Shown: positions 36,865 through 46,476, counted from the first letter of the stretch. The stretch: DNA of 64,000 nucleotides from Tectiglobus sp965215755 (GCA_965215755.1 OZ244119.1:4960001-5024000); one strand, 5' to 3'. The notes: a model not told the origin generated them from the sequence alone. Numbers and translations: made by a program.

Positions 36865-37722
36865 TTATTCGCCGGCTAAAACATCAATCTCAAACTTTGC
36901 CTGAGGATGCGTCGCGAGCAAATTCGTGAGGTATGGCAGGACGTTGGCTAAGTCCTTGTGTAATTCAAAAGGTGGATTGTGAATCAGGAGGCCGGTCCCA
37001 GTCAGACCGACGTCCTTTTGATAAGGGGCCACAAAAACTTCCACAGCCAGCAACCTACGCAGGCCGGATTCGCGCAGCTTTTGCTTGAAGCGTTCAACTT
37101 CCTGCGGATGCTTCAGTGGATACCACAGGAGATAAATGCCGGTGGCGAAGCGCTTGGTGGCGGCAGTCAGTCCAAGAACCATTCGCTCGAATTCGCCGGG
37201 CTGCTCGAACGGAGGATCAATCAGAATGACCCCGCGGCGCTCAGGCGGCGGCAATGCTGACTTCAGGAAACTCCAGGCATCGAGAGACATAACCTTTGTG
37301 TTTCGACGGCGGGGAACATTGGCCCGCAGAATTTCAACATCTTCGGGATGCAGTTCATTAACAATCAACCGGTCGCCACTGCGCAGCAGATGACGCGCGA
37401 TCATTGGACTACCTGGATAAAAGCGCGGCTCGTCAGTGTCGTTGAATTGGCGAATGACGTCCAAATAGGTTTGCAATATCGGCGGTTGCGATTCAGCGCC
37501 ATCTGTCCGGGCATCGTTGAGCAGTCGGCCAATTCCATCCTGCCATTCGTTCGTCCGCACGGCCTGATCGCCCAATAGGTCATAGAGCCCGCACCCAGCA
37601 TGCGTATCAATGACCCTGAATGGTTTCGGCTTTTTCTTCAGATACGCAATCGTCAGAGTGAGGATGACGTGTTTGATGACATCGGCGAAATTGCCGGCAT
37701 GGAATGCATGTCGGTAGTTCAT
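36865..37722 (-). CDS. rlmJ: 23S rRNA (adenine2030-N6)-methyltransferase RlmJ
   Basis: From ATG 37722 the protein is 285 residues and begins MNYRHAFHAGNFADVIKH, the conserved RlmJ start; 49 upstream in-frame codons have no counterpart. RVIDTHAGCGLYDL is the SAM-binding motif and VILIDPPFE the catalytic DPPF/Y motif. It methylates A2030 of 23S rRNA before 50S assembly. Length matches the family. It is divergent from the exported-protein gene at 38163. Confidence 0.94.
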   Translation of the reverse strand: MNYRHAFHAGNFADVIKHVILTLTIAYLKKKPKPFRVIDTHAGCGLYDLLGDQAVRTNEWQDGIGRLLNDARTDGAESQPPILQTYLDVIRQFNDTDEPRFYPGSPMIARHLLRSGDRLIVNELHPEDVEILRANVPRRRNTKVMSLDAWSFLKSALPPPERRGVILIDPPFEQPGEFERMVLGLTAATKRFATGIYLLWYPLKHPQEVERFKQKLRESGLRRLLAVEVFVAPYQKDVGLTGTGLLIHNPPFELHKDLANVLPYLTNLLATHPQAKFEIDVLAGE

Positions 37723-38162
37723 GCCTGTCGAAGCCCAATCCTGTCTAAAGCTAGTATTGCAGTGGCGCACCGCACACAGTCTGTGGTCCGGCTCCGGAGT
37801 GCCTACATGTCCGAGATTCGAAAGGGCAGAAAACGCCCCACATGGAACACCTTCCCAATGTGCCATCATAAGCGATCAAAACCATGCCAAATAATGACGC
37901 AAAGTTGCCTGATTATTTATTAGCGTTCGTGATAACTGACGAATGTCAAACCGAGTGCATAGCTGCAACTCGTTGAATGGTGATCTGGTTGCAACTGTTT
38001 ATTGCCAGCTAGCACAGCAGAAACGATGATGCTAAGCATTCATTAACGATACGCGTTCAAATTCTGATCAAGTGCTCGTGCTAAGAGCGCCACACCTGTG
38101 GACTATTCGACGAGCAACCGCCATCTCAAAAACAGTGACGCGGCGGGCTACGGAGGAATCTA
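37723..38162. other. Intergenic region between divergent genes
   Basis: About 440 bp. It holds promoters for rlmJ and the exported-protein gene; CATTAACGAT near 38040 is a CtrA half-site-like sequence only. No gene or repeat recognised. Confidence 0.4.
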
Positions 38163-38570
38163 ATGATCCGATCGCCACTAGTTTCGATAGTCGCCTCAGC
38201 GTTGCTCCTGACGGGCTTCGCCGTATCAGGCGCGTCTGCTCAAGCCAAAGGACTGAACGGCAGCTGGAGTGGCTTCGGCAAAGCTAAGCTGGCGTCCTCC
38301 GGTAAGACCGAGAAATTTCGCTGTAAAGTGACGTACAACCAAGAGACCGACAAGGTCTTCGGTGTTAAGGCGATATGCGCCAACCCATCGCTCAAGATCG
38401 TTCAAACAGGCAAGGTTCTGCGGGTGCGTGAGAACACCTACCGCGGAGAACTTTACAACCAGGCCTACGACTTGACCGGCAACGTCCGCATTGTTGTCAA
38501 AGGCAGTGAGCAGCAAGTGACTGTGACCGCCGCCCAAGGCAATGGCAGCATGACGTTGAAGAAGCGGTAA
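38163..38570 (+). CDS. Small exported protein of unknown function
   Basis: The 135-residue protein has a signal peptide (MIRSPLVSIVASALLLTGFA, cleavage near ASAQ-A). The mature part is beta-rich and basic: GSWSGFGKAKLASSG, FRCKVTYNQ and later CANPSLKIVQTGK, with two cysteines probably forming one disulfide. The pattern resembles small lipocalin-like or adhesin-like periplasmic barrels, but I cannot assign a family. GGAGG at 38151-38155 is the ribosome site. Confidence 0.75.
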   Translation: MIRSPLVSIVASALLLTGFAVSGASAQAKGLNGSWSGFGKAKLASSGKTEKFRCKVTYNQETDKVFGVKAICANPSLKIVQTGKVLRVRENTYRGELYNQAYDLTGNVRIVVKGSEQQVTVTAAQGNGSMTLKKR

Positions 38571-38740
38571 CGCTTCGGGTAAGTGCTTTTCAGGCTTGGC
38601 TTGAACCTGCCCGCGCCTGGCCACCCCGTCGATGGTGGCATTGGCCAGTTTTCCGAGAGCGCGGATAGTTGGTTACAAGTCCAGCCTGTCCGGGAATGAT
38701 CTAGGAGAGCAGATGCCGGCCATTGGCTGGCTGTCTCTCC

Positions 38741-39838
38741 TCAGTTCGCGAAACGGAAATGCATGATGTCTCCGTCCTGCACGATGTACTCCTTGCCTTC
38801 AAGCCGCATCTTTCCGGCTTCCTTGCACCCGGTCTCGCCATCCAGCTCGATATAATCCGCGTACTTGATCGTCTCGGCGCGGATGAAGCCCTTCTCAAAA
38901 TCTGTATGAATAACGCCGGCAGCTTTCGGAGCCTTGGTTCCGGTTGTCACGGTCCAGGCACGCGCTTCTTTTGGGCCGACTGTGAAATATGTGAGTAAAC
39001 CGAGCAGGTCATAACCAGCGCGAATGAGTCGGTTGAGGCCTGGCTCTTCAAGACCCAAAGACTCGAGAAACTCGGCACGCTCTTCGTCTGGCAGGCTGGC
39101 TAACTCCGCTTCGATCTTGGCAGAAATGACAACGCACCCTGCACCCTCCTTGTCGGCCCGAGCCCGAACACGTTCGGAGAACGCGTTGCCCTCAGAAGCA
39201 GAGTCCTCATCAACATTGCAGACATAAAGCACTGGCTTGGCCGTCAAAAGCTGCAGTTGGCGCCAACCGAAATCTTCCTCCGGCGTTATGTCCGCGTTGC
39301 GCGCCGGCCTGCCCTCACGCAATTCGGCGAGTGCTTTGTCGATCAGTGCCAAGGTTGCCTTGGCTTCCTTATCGTTGCCCTTGGCCCGCTTCTCGAGTGT
39401 GACCTGGCGCTTCTCCAGGCTTTCCATGTCAGCCAGCATGAGTTCGGTTTCCACCGTCTCAGCGTCTTCTGCTGGATCGATCCGACCCTCGACATGTGTA
39501 ATGTCATCATCTTCGAAGCAGCGTAGCACGTAAGCAATGGCGTCGACTTCGCGGATGTGAGCCAAGAATTGATTGCCCAGCCCCTCCCCTTTCGAGGCGC
39601 CGCGTACGAGACCGGCAATGTCAACGAATGTCAGGCGTGTTGGTAGGACCTGAGCGGAACTCGCGATTGAAGCGAGTTTCTCAAGTCGCGGGTCAGGCAC
39701 CGGCACTTCGCCGACATTGGGCTCGATCGTGCAAAACGGATAGTTTGCGGCCTCTGCTGCAGCGGTTTGTGTCAGTGCATTAAACAACGTCGACTTGCCA
39801 ACATTCGGCAGCCCGACAATTCCACATTTAAAGCCCAT
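38741..39838 (-). CDS. ychF: Redox-regulated ATPase YchF
   Basis: The 365-residue protein has the Obg-like GTPase motifs GLPNVGKSTLFNAL (G1) and DIAGLVRGASKGEG (G3), with NVDE in place of the guanine-specifying NKxD, the hallmark of ATP-preferring YchF. A coiled coil lies in the middle and a C-terminal TGS domain ends VQDGDIMHFRFAN. It binds ribosomes and is linked to the stress response. It is the last gene of the rplY-pth-ychF group. Confidence 0.97.
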   Translation of the reverse strand: MGFKCGIVGLPNVGKSTLFNALTQTAAAEAANYPFCTIEPNVGEVPVPDPRLEKLASIASSAQVLPTRLTFVDIAGLVRGASKGEGLGNQFLAHIREVDAIAYVLRCFEDDDITHVEGRIDPAEDAETVETELMLADMESLEKRQVTLEKRAKGNDKEAKATLALIDKALAELREGRPARNADITPEEDFGWRQLQLLTAKPVLYVCNVDEDSASEGNAFSERVRARADKEGAGCVVISAKIEAELASLPDEERAEFLESLGLEEPGLNRLIRAGYDLLGLLTYFTVGPKEARAWTVTTGTKAPKAAGVIHTDFEKGFIRAETIKYADYIELDGETGCKEAGKMRLEGKEYIVQDGDIMHFRFAN

Positions 39839-39863
39839 GATCGCTTCTCTTTTTTGTCGTTCT

Positions 39864-40799
39864 CTATTCGTCTTTGCCGCCGCTGAGCCAACGCTTCAGG
39901 CGATCAGCCAATGCTGACTTGCCATCGGAGGCACCCTCTGCCGGTGATGGCCCGGCACCTGTTTCAGGAGCAACGACGGAAACAGCGCGGTCACCCGCCA
40001 CGCCTTTCTTGATTTTCCGCGATGTTTTCTTGCGTTTAGACGATGACGTCTTGCGTGCAAGCTGCATCTGGCTTGGCATTGACGACGATTTGCCGGCAGA
40101 TTTGCTCGCAGCCGGATAGCCGGTGCCAGCTTTCGATGGCGGTGCTGGCCTTGGCCGCGATTGTGATCCAGACGGCCGTGCGTCTCTGTCGCCAGTATCC
40201 CGCTGCGTTTCTGTGCCTCGCCCTTGCTGATCTGACAGGGCCTGGGCGACCTCACTTTGAAAACGGTCTGCTTCGCCGTCTGCCAGTTTGTCGGCACCGC
40301 GCCCGATAGCATCCAGTATGACATCAAGCCAGGCGTGATCAGCTTTCGCAAAATCCCGCAATACGTAGTTCGCGACCTGGTTTTTATCACCGGGGTGCCC
40401 GACGCCGATCCTGACCCGCCAGAAATCAGGTCCACCCATCTGCGCATTGATGGAGCGAAGGCCATTATTGCCTGCCAGACCACCGCCAAACTTCACACGC
40501 AGCTTGCCGGGCGTGAGATCAATTTCGTCATGAAAAACGATAATGTCGGCAGCTTTGATTTTCAGAAATTTGGCCGCTTCTCGAACTGGATTGCCGGAGT
40601 CGTTGTAAAACCCCTGCGGCTTGAGAAGCAGGACCCGTTCGCTGCCAAGAACGCCATCACAGGCAAGACCATGGAAACGCTTGCGCCAGGGCCCAAGGTC
40701 ATTGCGTTCTGCAATACGATCGAGCGCCATAAAGCCGACGTTGTGGCGATTGCCTTCGTACTTCTGACCAGGATTGCCGAGGCCGACGAAGAGTTTCAT
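39864..40799 (-). CDS. pth: Peptidyl-tRNA hydrolase with a long C-terminal tail
   Basis: From ATG 40799 the protein is 311 residues, starting MKLFVGLGNPGQKYEGNRHN with the catalytic His in NRHNVGF. HDEIDLTPGKLRVK and RVRIGVGHPGDKNQVANYVL are canonical. The segment GGGLAGNNGLRSI has Asn where E. coli Pth has His113. The enzyme frees tRNA from prematurely released peptidyl-tRNA. Residues after about 190 form a basic, Ser/Lys/Ala-rich tail of about 120 residues not present in E. coli Pth, probably disordered. It lies between rplY and ychF, same strand. Confidence 0.95.
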   Translation of the reverse strand: MKLFVGLGNPGQKYEGNRHNVGFMALDRIAERNDLGPWRKRFHGLACDGVLGSERVLLLKPQGFYNDSGNPVREAAKFLKIKAADIIVFHDEIDLTPGKLRVKFGGGLAGNNGLRSINAQMGGPDFWRVRIGVGHPGDKNQVANYVLRDFAKADHAWLDVILDAIGRGADKLADGEADRFQSEVAQALSDQQGRGTETQRDTGDRDARPSGSQSRPRPAPPSKAGTGYPAASKSAGKSSSMPSQMQLARKTSSSKRKKTSRKIKKGVAGDRAVSVVAPETGAGPSPAEGASDGKSALADRLKRWLSGGKDE

Positions 40800-40928
40800 G
40801 GCCCTTGCTCGCAATTCAAACTACGGAAAAAGCGCGCGGATCAGCTCCTCGCGCGTGCTGCGTGTCTCACAGTCACAACTGCGACCACATCGACAACGGT
40901 CATTCGGCCGTTGCCGGAGTTTCAGGCG

Positions 40929-41591
40929 CTAGTTGTTTTCTTCAGCGTCATCACCAGCGGGCGCTGCATCACCGGCGGCTGCTTCTTCGCCGTCATCGCT
41001 GCTTGCGTCAGACTTGGCAGCAGCTGAACCTGCGATTGTCGCAACCGTGAAATCGCGATCTGCAATCGTCGGTGTGACGCCTGTCGGCAATGCAATCGCC
41101 GAGATGTGGATTGACGTTCCGATTTCGACGCCGTCGAGGTCCAGAATAAGGTTGTCCGGAATAGCGTTTGCCGGACAGAACACTTCGATCTCACGACGTA
41201 CGATATTGAGAACACCGCCGCGCTTCATACCCGGCGACTTTTCTTCGTTGATGATCTCAACGGGCACCATGACACGGATCTGGCCGTCACCGCCAATGCG
41301 CTGAAAATCGACATGCAGCGGCGTATCTTTGACCGGGTCGAACTGGACGTCCCGTGTCAGCGCGCGCACTGATTTTCCGTCGAACTTGATATCGAATACA
41401 CTCGACAGGAATCCACCGCGGCGCAGCAGATTGACGAGCAAGTTGTACTCAATCGCGATGGTCTCCGGTTCTTTCTTGTCACCATAAATGACCGCTGGAA
41501 CCTTTCCTTCACGACGCACTGCCCGGGCGGCCCCCTTACCGGCCCTAGCTCGCGCCGTGGCCTGGAGTTCGGCAACTCCTGAATCTGCCAT
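40929..41591 (-). CDS. rplY: 50S ribosomal protein L25 (CTC type)
   Basis: From ATG 41591 the protein is 220 residues. The N-terminal L25 domain (LQATARARAGKGAARAVRRE, VPAVIYGDKKEPETIAIEY) binds 5S rRNA. The following TL5/CTC beta domain includes VDFQRIGGDGQIRVMVPVE and IGTSIHISAIALPTGV. It ends in an Ala/Asp/Glu-rich acidic tail (GEEAAAGDAAPAGDDAEENN). The frame is open to 41642, but relatives start at MADSGVAEL. Co-oriented with pth and ychF. Confidence 0.95.
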   Translation of the reverse strand: MADSGVAELQATARARAGKGAARAVRREGKVPAVIYGDKKEPETIAIEYNLLVNLLRRGGFLSSVFDIKFDGKSVRALTRDVQFDPVKDTPLHVDFQRIGGDGQIRVMVPVEIINEEKSPGMKRGGVLNIVRREIEVFCPANAIPDNLILDLDGVEIGTSIHISAIALPTGVTPTIADRDFTVATIAGSAAAKSDASSDDGEEAAAGDAAPAGDDAEENN

Positions 41592-41970
41592 GGCATGTCT
41601 CCAATAAAAAATGGGCCGCAGCGGCCCTGATTGCCCCGCCAAGCCTCCAAGGGTGCGCCGGCAGGTCCCAATTGTTGGGAGAAGTGAGGCTTATACCGGA
41701 GTGTGGTACAGAGGGCAAATGGTTTTCAGAACTGCCGAGCGTGGAGAAAACCCGAGAGTTGCGCATCAAACCTCCACAGGTCACACACGCTCATCCTCTT
41801 TCCCCAGCTCACGTTGCGCTTTGGCGCAAATCTACATGAGCCAGGGCCATTGCTGCCTGTTGGGATAACTCCAAAAGCTTAGGAGAGTGCTCTTAACAGT
41901 TCAGATATGAATTCTGATGCGCGGAGCAAGGGCAGGCAGGTATCTTTGTCGGAACGCTTGAGTGGCAACT
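41592..41970. other. Intergenic region upstream of rplY
   Basis: About 380 bp carrying the promoter of rplY and the 3' side of the XRE-family gene. No other feature recognised. Confidence 0.4.
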
Positions 41971-42372
41971 TCACTTGGCGCTTGGCTTAGCCGCCTCCAG
42001 GACTTCATCAAGGCGCTGGACGATCTCATCGATTTGCTGTGCCGTTGTCTCGGCCTGGGCCTTTAGTGTCAGCAGACTGGTTCTCAAATAGGCCATGTCG
42101 GTCTCCAGGGTATGAACCAACGGCCCTTCGCCCTTGCCAGTGACCAGCCATGTCAAACTGACATTCAACATGCCGGCCAGCATCATCAGGCGATTGGCTC
42201 TAGGCTCGGAAACATCAGCTTCCCAGTTGCTCAGCGTTGCCGTTTTGACCCCCATACGTCGGGCGAGTTGTGCCGTTGTGAAACCGGTGCCGTCTCTCGC
42301 TTCAGACAACCGCTGACCGAGTGTTTGCGTCTTTGCTTTGGGTTTTGCCAAGGCCTGCTCTCCATGCTCCAA
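41971..42372 (-). CDS. XRE-family helix-turn-helix regulator
   Basis: The 133-residue protein carries an N-terminal Cro/C1-type domain: LGQRLSEARDGTGFTTAQLA and RMGVKTATLSNWEADVSEPR (recognition helix), to about residue 75. The remaining 55 residues are a predicted coiled coil (LETDMAYLRTSLLTLKAQAE) that may dimerise. Ligand and targets are unknown. It is divergent from the sulfurtransferase gene, 156 bp away, which is a candidate target along with itself. Confidence 0.88.
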   Translation of the reverse strand: MEHGEQALAKPKAKTQTLGQRLSEARDGTGFTTAQLARRMGVKTATLSNWEADVSEPRANRLMMLAGMLNVSLTWLVTGKGEGPLVHTLETDMAYLRTSLLTLKAQAETTAQQIDEIVQRLDEVLEAAKPSAK

Positions 42373-42528
42373 CTTGCCTGCGATGCAAGCGCTGATCGTA
42401 GCAGAGATCGAAGTCGCCGGGACATCCTGACGACCCTCTTGCGCTGGAAGGGCGATGCAGTAGCATTTCGGGCTGGGCCTGGGTCAGCTATAGTGGTGCA
42501 GCAAACCACCGATCGTTACGAGGACAGC

Positions 42529-43410
42529 ATGGAAGCGGCCCAATACAAGTACCCCGATCAGATTGTTTCAACCGAGTGGCTGTCTCAAAATATCAGCAGC
42601 CCCGATGTGCGTATCTTCGATTGCACCGTTTACCTGCACTACGAAGAAGGAACCGGTAAACCTTACAGCGTGGAAAGCGGGCAGGCTGACTATGATGCCG
42701 GCCACATTCCAGGCTCGGCGTTTCTGAACTTGCAGGCTGATCTCTCGGACAATTCCAGCTCGTTTCGTTTCACGATGCTGCCGCTCACCGAGCTGGCAGA
42801 AAAGTTCGCTCAACATGGCGTTGGTAATGACACGCGTGTCGTGCTCTATGCGCGTAAGAACATGCAGTGGGCGACCCGTATCTGGTGGATGCTGCGCAGC
42901 GTCGGCTTTGACAATGCCGCTATTCTCGATGGCGGATGGGATAAATGGAGCCTCGAAGGCCGCCCTGTCTCGAGCGAAGCGACAACCTATCCGCCCGCGC
43001 AACTGACCTGCCGGCCACGACCAGGATTGTTTGTTGGTAAGGATGACGTACAAGCCGCGATCGGTGACGCCGGCATCTGCACCCTCAACGCACTCTCGGC
43101 TGATCTGCATAGCGGACAGATCCACCGTTATGGGCGCCCTGGCCGCATCCCGGGGAGCGTCAACGTTCCCGCTGCGGACCTGCAGATTGGTGAGGCCAAG
43201 GTTCTGGCCGATGCCCAGTCCGTCGCAGCAAAATTTGCCGGTGTCGGAGCCAGTCCGGACAAGCGCATTATCCTTTATTGTGGTGGCGGCATCGCAGCCA
43301 CTCTGGATGCCTTCCTCCTGCATCAGCTCGGTTATGAGAACCTCACCGTCTACGATAACTCGATGAGCGAGTGGGCGACCAACGAGAGCCTGCCGATTGA
43401 AACCGGTTGA
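42529..43410 (+). CDS. sseA: Thiosulfate/3-mercaptopyruvate sulfurtransferase (two rhodanese domains)
   Basis: From ATG 42529 the protein is 293 residues; the frame is open to 42112 but overlaps the divergent regulator. The first, inactive rhodanese domain contains YDAGHIPGSAFLNL and ends in GGWDKWSLEGRPV. The second has RYGRPGRIPGSVNVP and the active-site loop C251-G-G-G-I-A. E. coli SseA has CGSGVT there, so the exact donor (thiosulfate or mercaptopyruvate) is uncertain. Cytosolic sulfur transfer is likely. Confidence 0.9.
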   Translation: MEAAQYKYPDQIVSTEWLSQNISSPDVRIFDCTVYLHYEEGTGKPYSVESGQADYDAGHIPGSAFLNLQADLSDNSSSFRFTMLPLTELAEKFAQHGVGNDTRVVLYARKNMQWATRIWWMLRSVGFDNAAILDGGWDKWSLEGRPVSSEATTYPPAQLTCRPRPGLFVGKDDVQAAIGDAGICTLNALSADLHSGQIHRYGRPGRIPGSVNVPAADLQIGEAKVLADAQSVAAKFAGVGASPDKRIILYCGGGIAATLDAFLLHQLGYENLTVYDNSMSEWATNESLPIETG

Positions 43411-43433
43411 CGCCGTGCTGCTCAGGATGAGGT

Positions 43434-43473
43434 GAGGCCCGCACGTTCCAAAACTGGACCTGGGACGGGCCTC
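43434..43473 (+). terminator. Hairpin after the sulfurtransferase gene
   Basis: GAGGCCCG (43434-43441) pairs with CGGGCCTC (43466-43473); the loop contains a smaller GTTCCA/TGGACC-like pairing. No T-run follows, so terminator activity is uncertain. Confidence 0.4.
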
Positions 43474-43624
43474 AACGCCCATAAACCTGCGCCCATTGCC
43501 CGCCACGATCTGTCCCGGCACGTGATATAATCGGCGTTCGGCTGGACCAACACGGGTCAGGCATGGCTAATGCTGATCATACCCACGCAATCCATCTCTC
43601 AATAACAACCAAGGAGCCATAACG

Positions 43625-44413
43625 GTGAAGAAGAACAAGCTGCGCGAACAATGGGCGGATGGCCAGAACACGATCAACGGTTGGCTCGGGCTACCCAATA
43701 CCATGTCGGCTGAAGTTGTTGCCCGCGCCGGCTTTGAAAGCGTGACGGTTGACATGCAGCATGGCTGCGTGCCGTTCGAGAGTATCGTGCCAATGTTCCA
43801 GGCAATCTGCCAGACTGAAGCCGTACCGATGGTCCGCGTGCCATGGAATGAGCCGGGCATCATCATGCGCACGCTTGATGCTGGTGCATTCGGTGTCATC
43901 TGCCCGATGATCAATACGGTTGAGGAGGCCAAGGCCTTGGTTTCCGCCAGCCGTTATCCGCCGCTGGGCGCTCGCTCCAACGGACCATTCCGCGCGTCAT
44001 TTTACGCCGGTGGTGACTACGTCAAGCATGCCAATGACGAGGTTCTGGTCATTGCAATGATCGAGACCGAGACGGCCATCGCCAATCTTCCGGAGATCTT
44101 GAAAGTTGAGGGTCTCGATGGCGTCTATGTCGGACCGTCCGACCTTGGCCTCAGCATGGGCGAAGAAGCCACACTCGCGCCAACCTCGCAAAAAGTGATC
44201 GATGGCATCTGCAAGATTGCCGATCTGACGAATGAGGCCGGGCTGATCCCGGGTGTCCATTGTGATGGACCAGAGACGATCCTGACCCGCTTCGACCAGG
44301 GCTTCAAATTCGCAAGCCTGTTGAACGATACGCGTCTTCTTGCTTCCGCCTGCCAGAACGGCATCAATGCTGTGCGCGGCAAGGGCCCTGCCGAGGCTGC
44401 CAAGAGCTACTGA
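43625..44413 (+). CDS. HpcH/HpaI-type aldolase
   Basis: The 262-residue protein starts at GTG 43625 with AAGGAG upstream. It has VTVDMQHG near residue 40 (active-site His), VRVPWNEPG (substrate Arg), the metal ligands in MIETETA and VGPSDLGLSMG, as in HpaI and 2-dehydro-3-deoxyglucarate aldolases. These class II enzymes split 4-hydroxy-2-oxo acids into pyruvate and an aldehyde. The specific substrate is unknown and no pathway genes adjoin it. A 12-bp hairpin follows. Confidence 0.93.
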   Translation: MKKNKLREQWADGQNTINGWLGLPNTMSAEVVARAGFESVTVDMQHGCVPFESIVPMFQAICQTEAVPMVRVPWNEPGIIMRTLDAGAFGVICPMINTVEEAKALVSASRYPPLGARSNGPFRASFYAGGDYVKHANDEVLVIAMIETETAIANLPEILKVEGLDGVYVGPSDLGLSMGEEATLAPTSQKVIDGICKIADLTNEAGLIPGVHCDGPETILTRFDQGFKFASLLNDTRLLASACQNGINAVRGKGPAEAAKSY

Positions 44414-44427
44414 TGCTCTTTGTGGTT

Positions 44428-44470
44428 CAGGCCATTGTCTTGCTGCGCCACGCCGCGGGACAATGGCCTG
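44428..44470 (+). terminator. Strong hairpin after the aldolase gene
   Basis: CAGGCCATTGTC (44428-44439) pairs perfectly with GACAATGGCCTG (44459-44470), 14 bp after the stop codon. There is no T-run, so it may be a 3'-end stabiliser rather than an intrinsic terminator. Confidence 0.55.
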
Positions 44471-44646
44471 AGCAAAACCAAGCATTCATCGTGTTTTGAT
44501 GTGAATCGCGGCATCAGTCTCGGCATCGGCTGAAAACAAGACCTCATCTCTGGACGTAGTCCGAGATCCTTGGTTCAGCAGCCATACGAACCGAGCCAGA
44601 GTCTTTGCGGAATGATGTCCCAGACCCGTCTCGACGTCGTAGAATG

Positions 44647-46395
44647 TTAAGCTTCGCTGCGCTTTTCAGTGATCAGGTCCCAGGCGACGTTGATCTGCTT
44701 GATGCGGCGATCACGGAGTTCGCGATCATCATCATTGGCGGCCAGGTCCGGATGCCAGGTGGCGCGCAGTGCATCGACCAGACGCTTGAGGATCTTTTCG
44801 CTCGCCTCTGGGTTCGCACCGAGCACCTCAAATGCCTCCTGCTTATCGCGAGGAAGGTCCTCGCTGATGACGCGTGAGGTGAGCGAACGCCGGGCTCCGT
44901 CGGTAATGTCCTTCAGGCGGATTAGATCAGTGACGACACGCTGCAGGCGGAGCCGCATCCGGCGCCATTCACGCGGATCATCAGGTGCCGTCTGGATCGT
45001 CGTTGCCAGGAATTGCTCCATGGCCCGGACTTCGCGCAACAATACGCGTCGGAGCGGGGCCGCGCCCTTGATATCCGAAACTCGGACATTGATGTCGCCA
45101 ATCAAGCCTTGCCCCGTTCGGCATAGCTCACCGCACATCTGAGCGTCAGGCTTCGCGAGGTCGACAACTTCGCGCCGCAAGATCAGCTGATAGGGATCAG
45201 AGGTCCGCGTTCGCAGGCTCAGGATTTGCTGGGTCGCGAACCACCCGATACCCGAAATGAGACTGGTGATCAGTGCTAAACCAATGACCGTCGCAATCAA
45301 TGATTGCTGCATCTGCGGGCCGGAATTCGTGACTGCGGTGAAGTTGGTCTTGACTGCTTCGGATACCGACGTTGACCAACTGGTCTGACTAGACGTGGCA
45401 ACTGTCGTTTTTGCAGCCGATGCGACCTGCACACTCTGCTGAGATGTCTGCTCCATCTGCGGAGCAATCTGCTTCAGGCCGTTTAACCCCACACTCGCTG
45501 CTTTTCCACCTGCTTCGCTGGTGCTCGCGGTGCCAACCGGCTGCTCTGAATTCGTTGTAGCTATTTTGTTGAATGATCTCGCAGCATCCGACGCCGGGCC
45601 GGCATCCGTCTGTGTCTGGCCTGCGCCAGCTCTAGTTTCGGCTGGCAACGCCATCGTCGTTTTGCCAACAGCTGCAAGCCGGATCGGTTTTGACTGTCCG
45701 GCACCTGATCTATTGCCAGCCAATGGTATGCGGGTCGAAGAATTGGATGCTCCGCCTTGCGAGCGTCCATTTGTTGTCACGACCGGCTCGCGGACAGCTG
45801 CCGCTGATACGGGCTGCAGTGGCTTTGCTGCAATGCGGCCGCCCAGCTCCTGCAGCGGTGCAAAACCAGAGGGGAGCTCAACCGATACTCTGGGGATGTA
45901 TCCCTTATCGGTGCAACCGCGACTCCTGCGTTGAGATTCGGTGAGTTGGTTGCGGTCACAGAGGGCATTCAATGAGCTGAGTGATTTGCGATTCAGCTTG
46001 AAACTCAGGCGACCATCCGCAACACGTGCCTCGGCGCCGCGCTGGCGAATGATCGTCGCCGCCACATCTCGCCAGGCAATGCGTTGTCCCGCGCACATCA
46101 CATCAAACTTGTGGATCTCAAGCGTCCGGCAGTGGCGCCCTTTGTTAGGAGCACATATAGTATAAGGGCGATGGGCTGATCGGCTGACGATCGGCATGGA
46201 TGTTGGTTGGCTTTGCTCAAGGAAAAGTCGGCCGTCTGCGTGCACGCATTTGACTGGCACCACGACGTGCTCAGCGAGCGCATAATTTACGCATGACAAC
46301 ATCCAAAGAGATATCAACAATAATCGACGCACCGATCTCCCCCTAATCCTCAGAACGGCCGCTGCGGAATGCAGTGTGCAGCGCGTTCCAGGCAC
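44647..46395 (-). CDS. Membrane protein with a C-terminal J domain
   Basis: The 582-residue protein (GTG start at 46395; the exact start is uncertain) has a signal-anchor (RRLLLISLWMLSCVNYALAE). An N-terminal extracytoplasmic region with several cysteines (CVHADGRLF, YTICAPNKGRHCRT) and a long Ser/Thr/Gln-rich stretch follow, then a second membrane helix near residue 375 (IATVIGLALITSLISGIGWF). Residues about 515-582 form a J-like domain with the HPD tripeptide in ATWHPDLAAN. The topology would put the J domain in the cytosol, where it could recruit DnaK to the membrane. I do not know a named homologue. Confidence 0.75.
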   Translation of the reverse strand: MPGTRCTLHSAAAVLRIRGRSVRRLLLISLWMLSCVNYALAEHVVVPVKCVHADGRLFLEQSQPTSMPIVSRSAHRPYTICAPNKGRHCRTLEIHKFDVMCAGQRIAWRDVAATIIRQRGAEARVADGRLSFKLNRKSLSSLNALCDRNQLTESQRRSRGCTDKGYIPRVSVELPSGFAPLQELGGRIAAKPLQPVSAAAVREPVVTTNGRSQGGASNSSTRIPLAGNRSGAGQSKPIRLAAVGKTTMALPAETRAGAGQTQTDAGPASDAARSFNKIATTNSEQPVGTASTSEAGGKAASVGLNGLKQIAPQMEQTSQQSVQVASAAKTTVATSSQTSWSTSVSEAVKTNFTAVTNSGPQMQQSLIATVIGLALITSLISGIGWFATQQILSLRTRTSDPYQLILRREVVDLAKPDAQMCGELCRTGQGLIGDINVRVSDIKGAAPLRRVLLREVRAMEQFLATTIQTAPDDPREWRRMRLRLQRVVTDLIRLKDITDGARRSLTSRVISEDLPRDKQEAFEVLGANPEASEKILKRLVDALRATWHPDLAANDDDRELRDRRIKQINVAWDLITEKRSEA

Positions 46396-46476
46396 CAGTG
46401 TGGCAGGACCATATCACGGCACATTTTTTCCACAACGCTCAATTCTGAATTTACTGCTCACTTACTGTTTCAATGA

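Noticed and set aside
42568..43521. 317-residue minus-strand open frame
   Set aside because: It lies entirely opposite the sulfurtransferase gene, whose two rhodanese domains are unmistakable; it is a codon-bias shadow.
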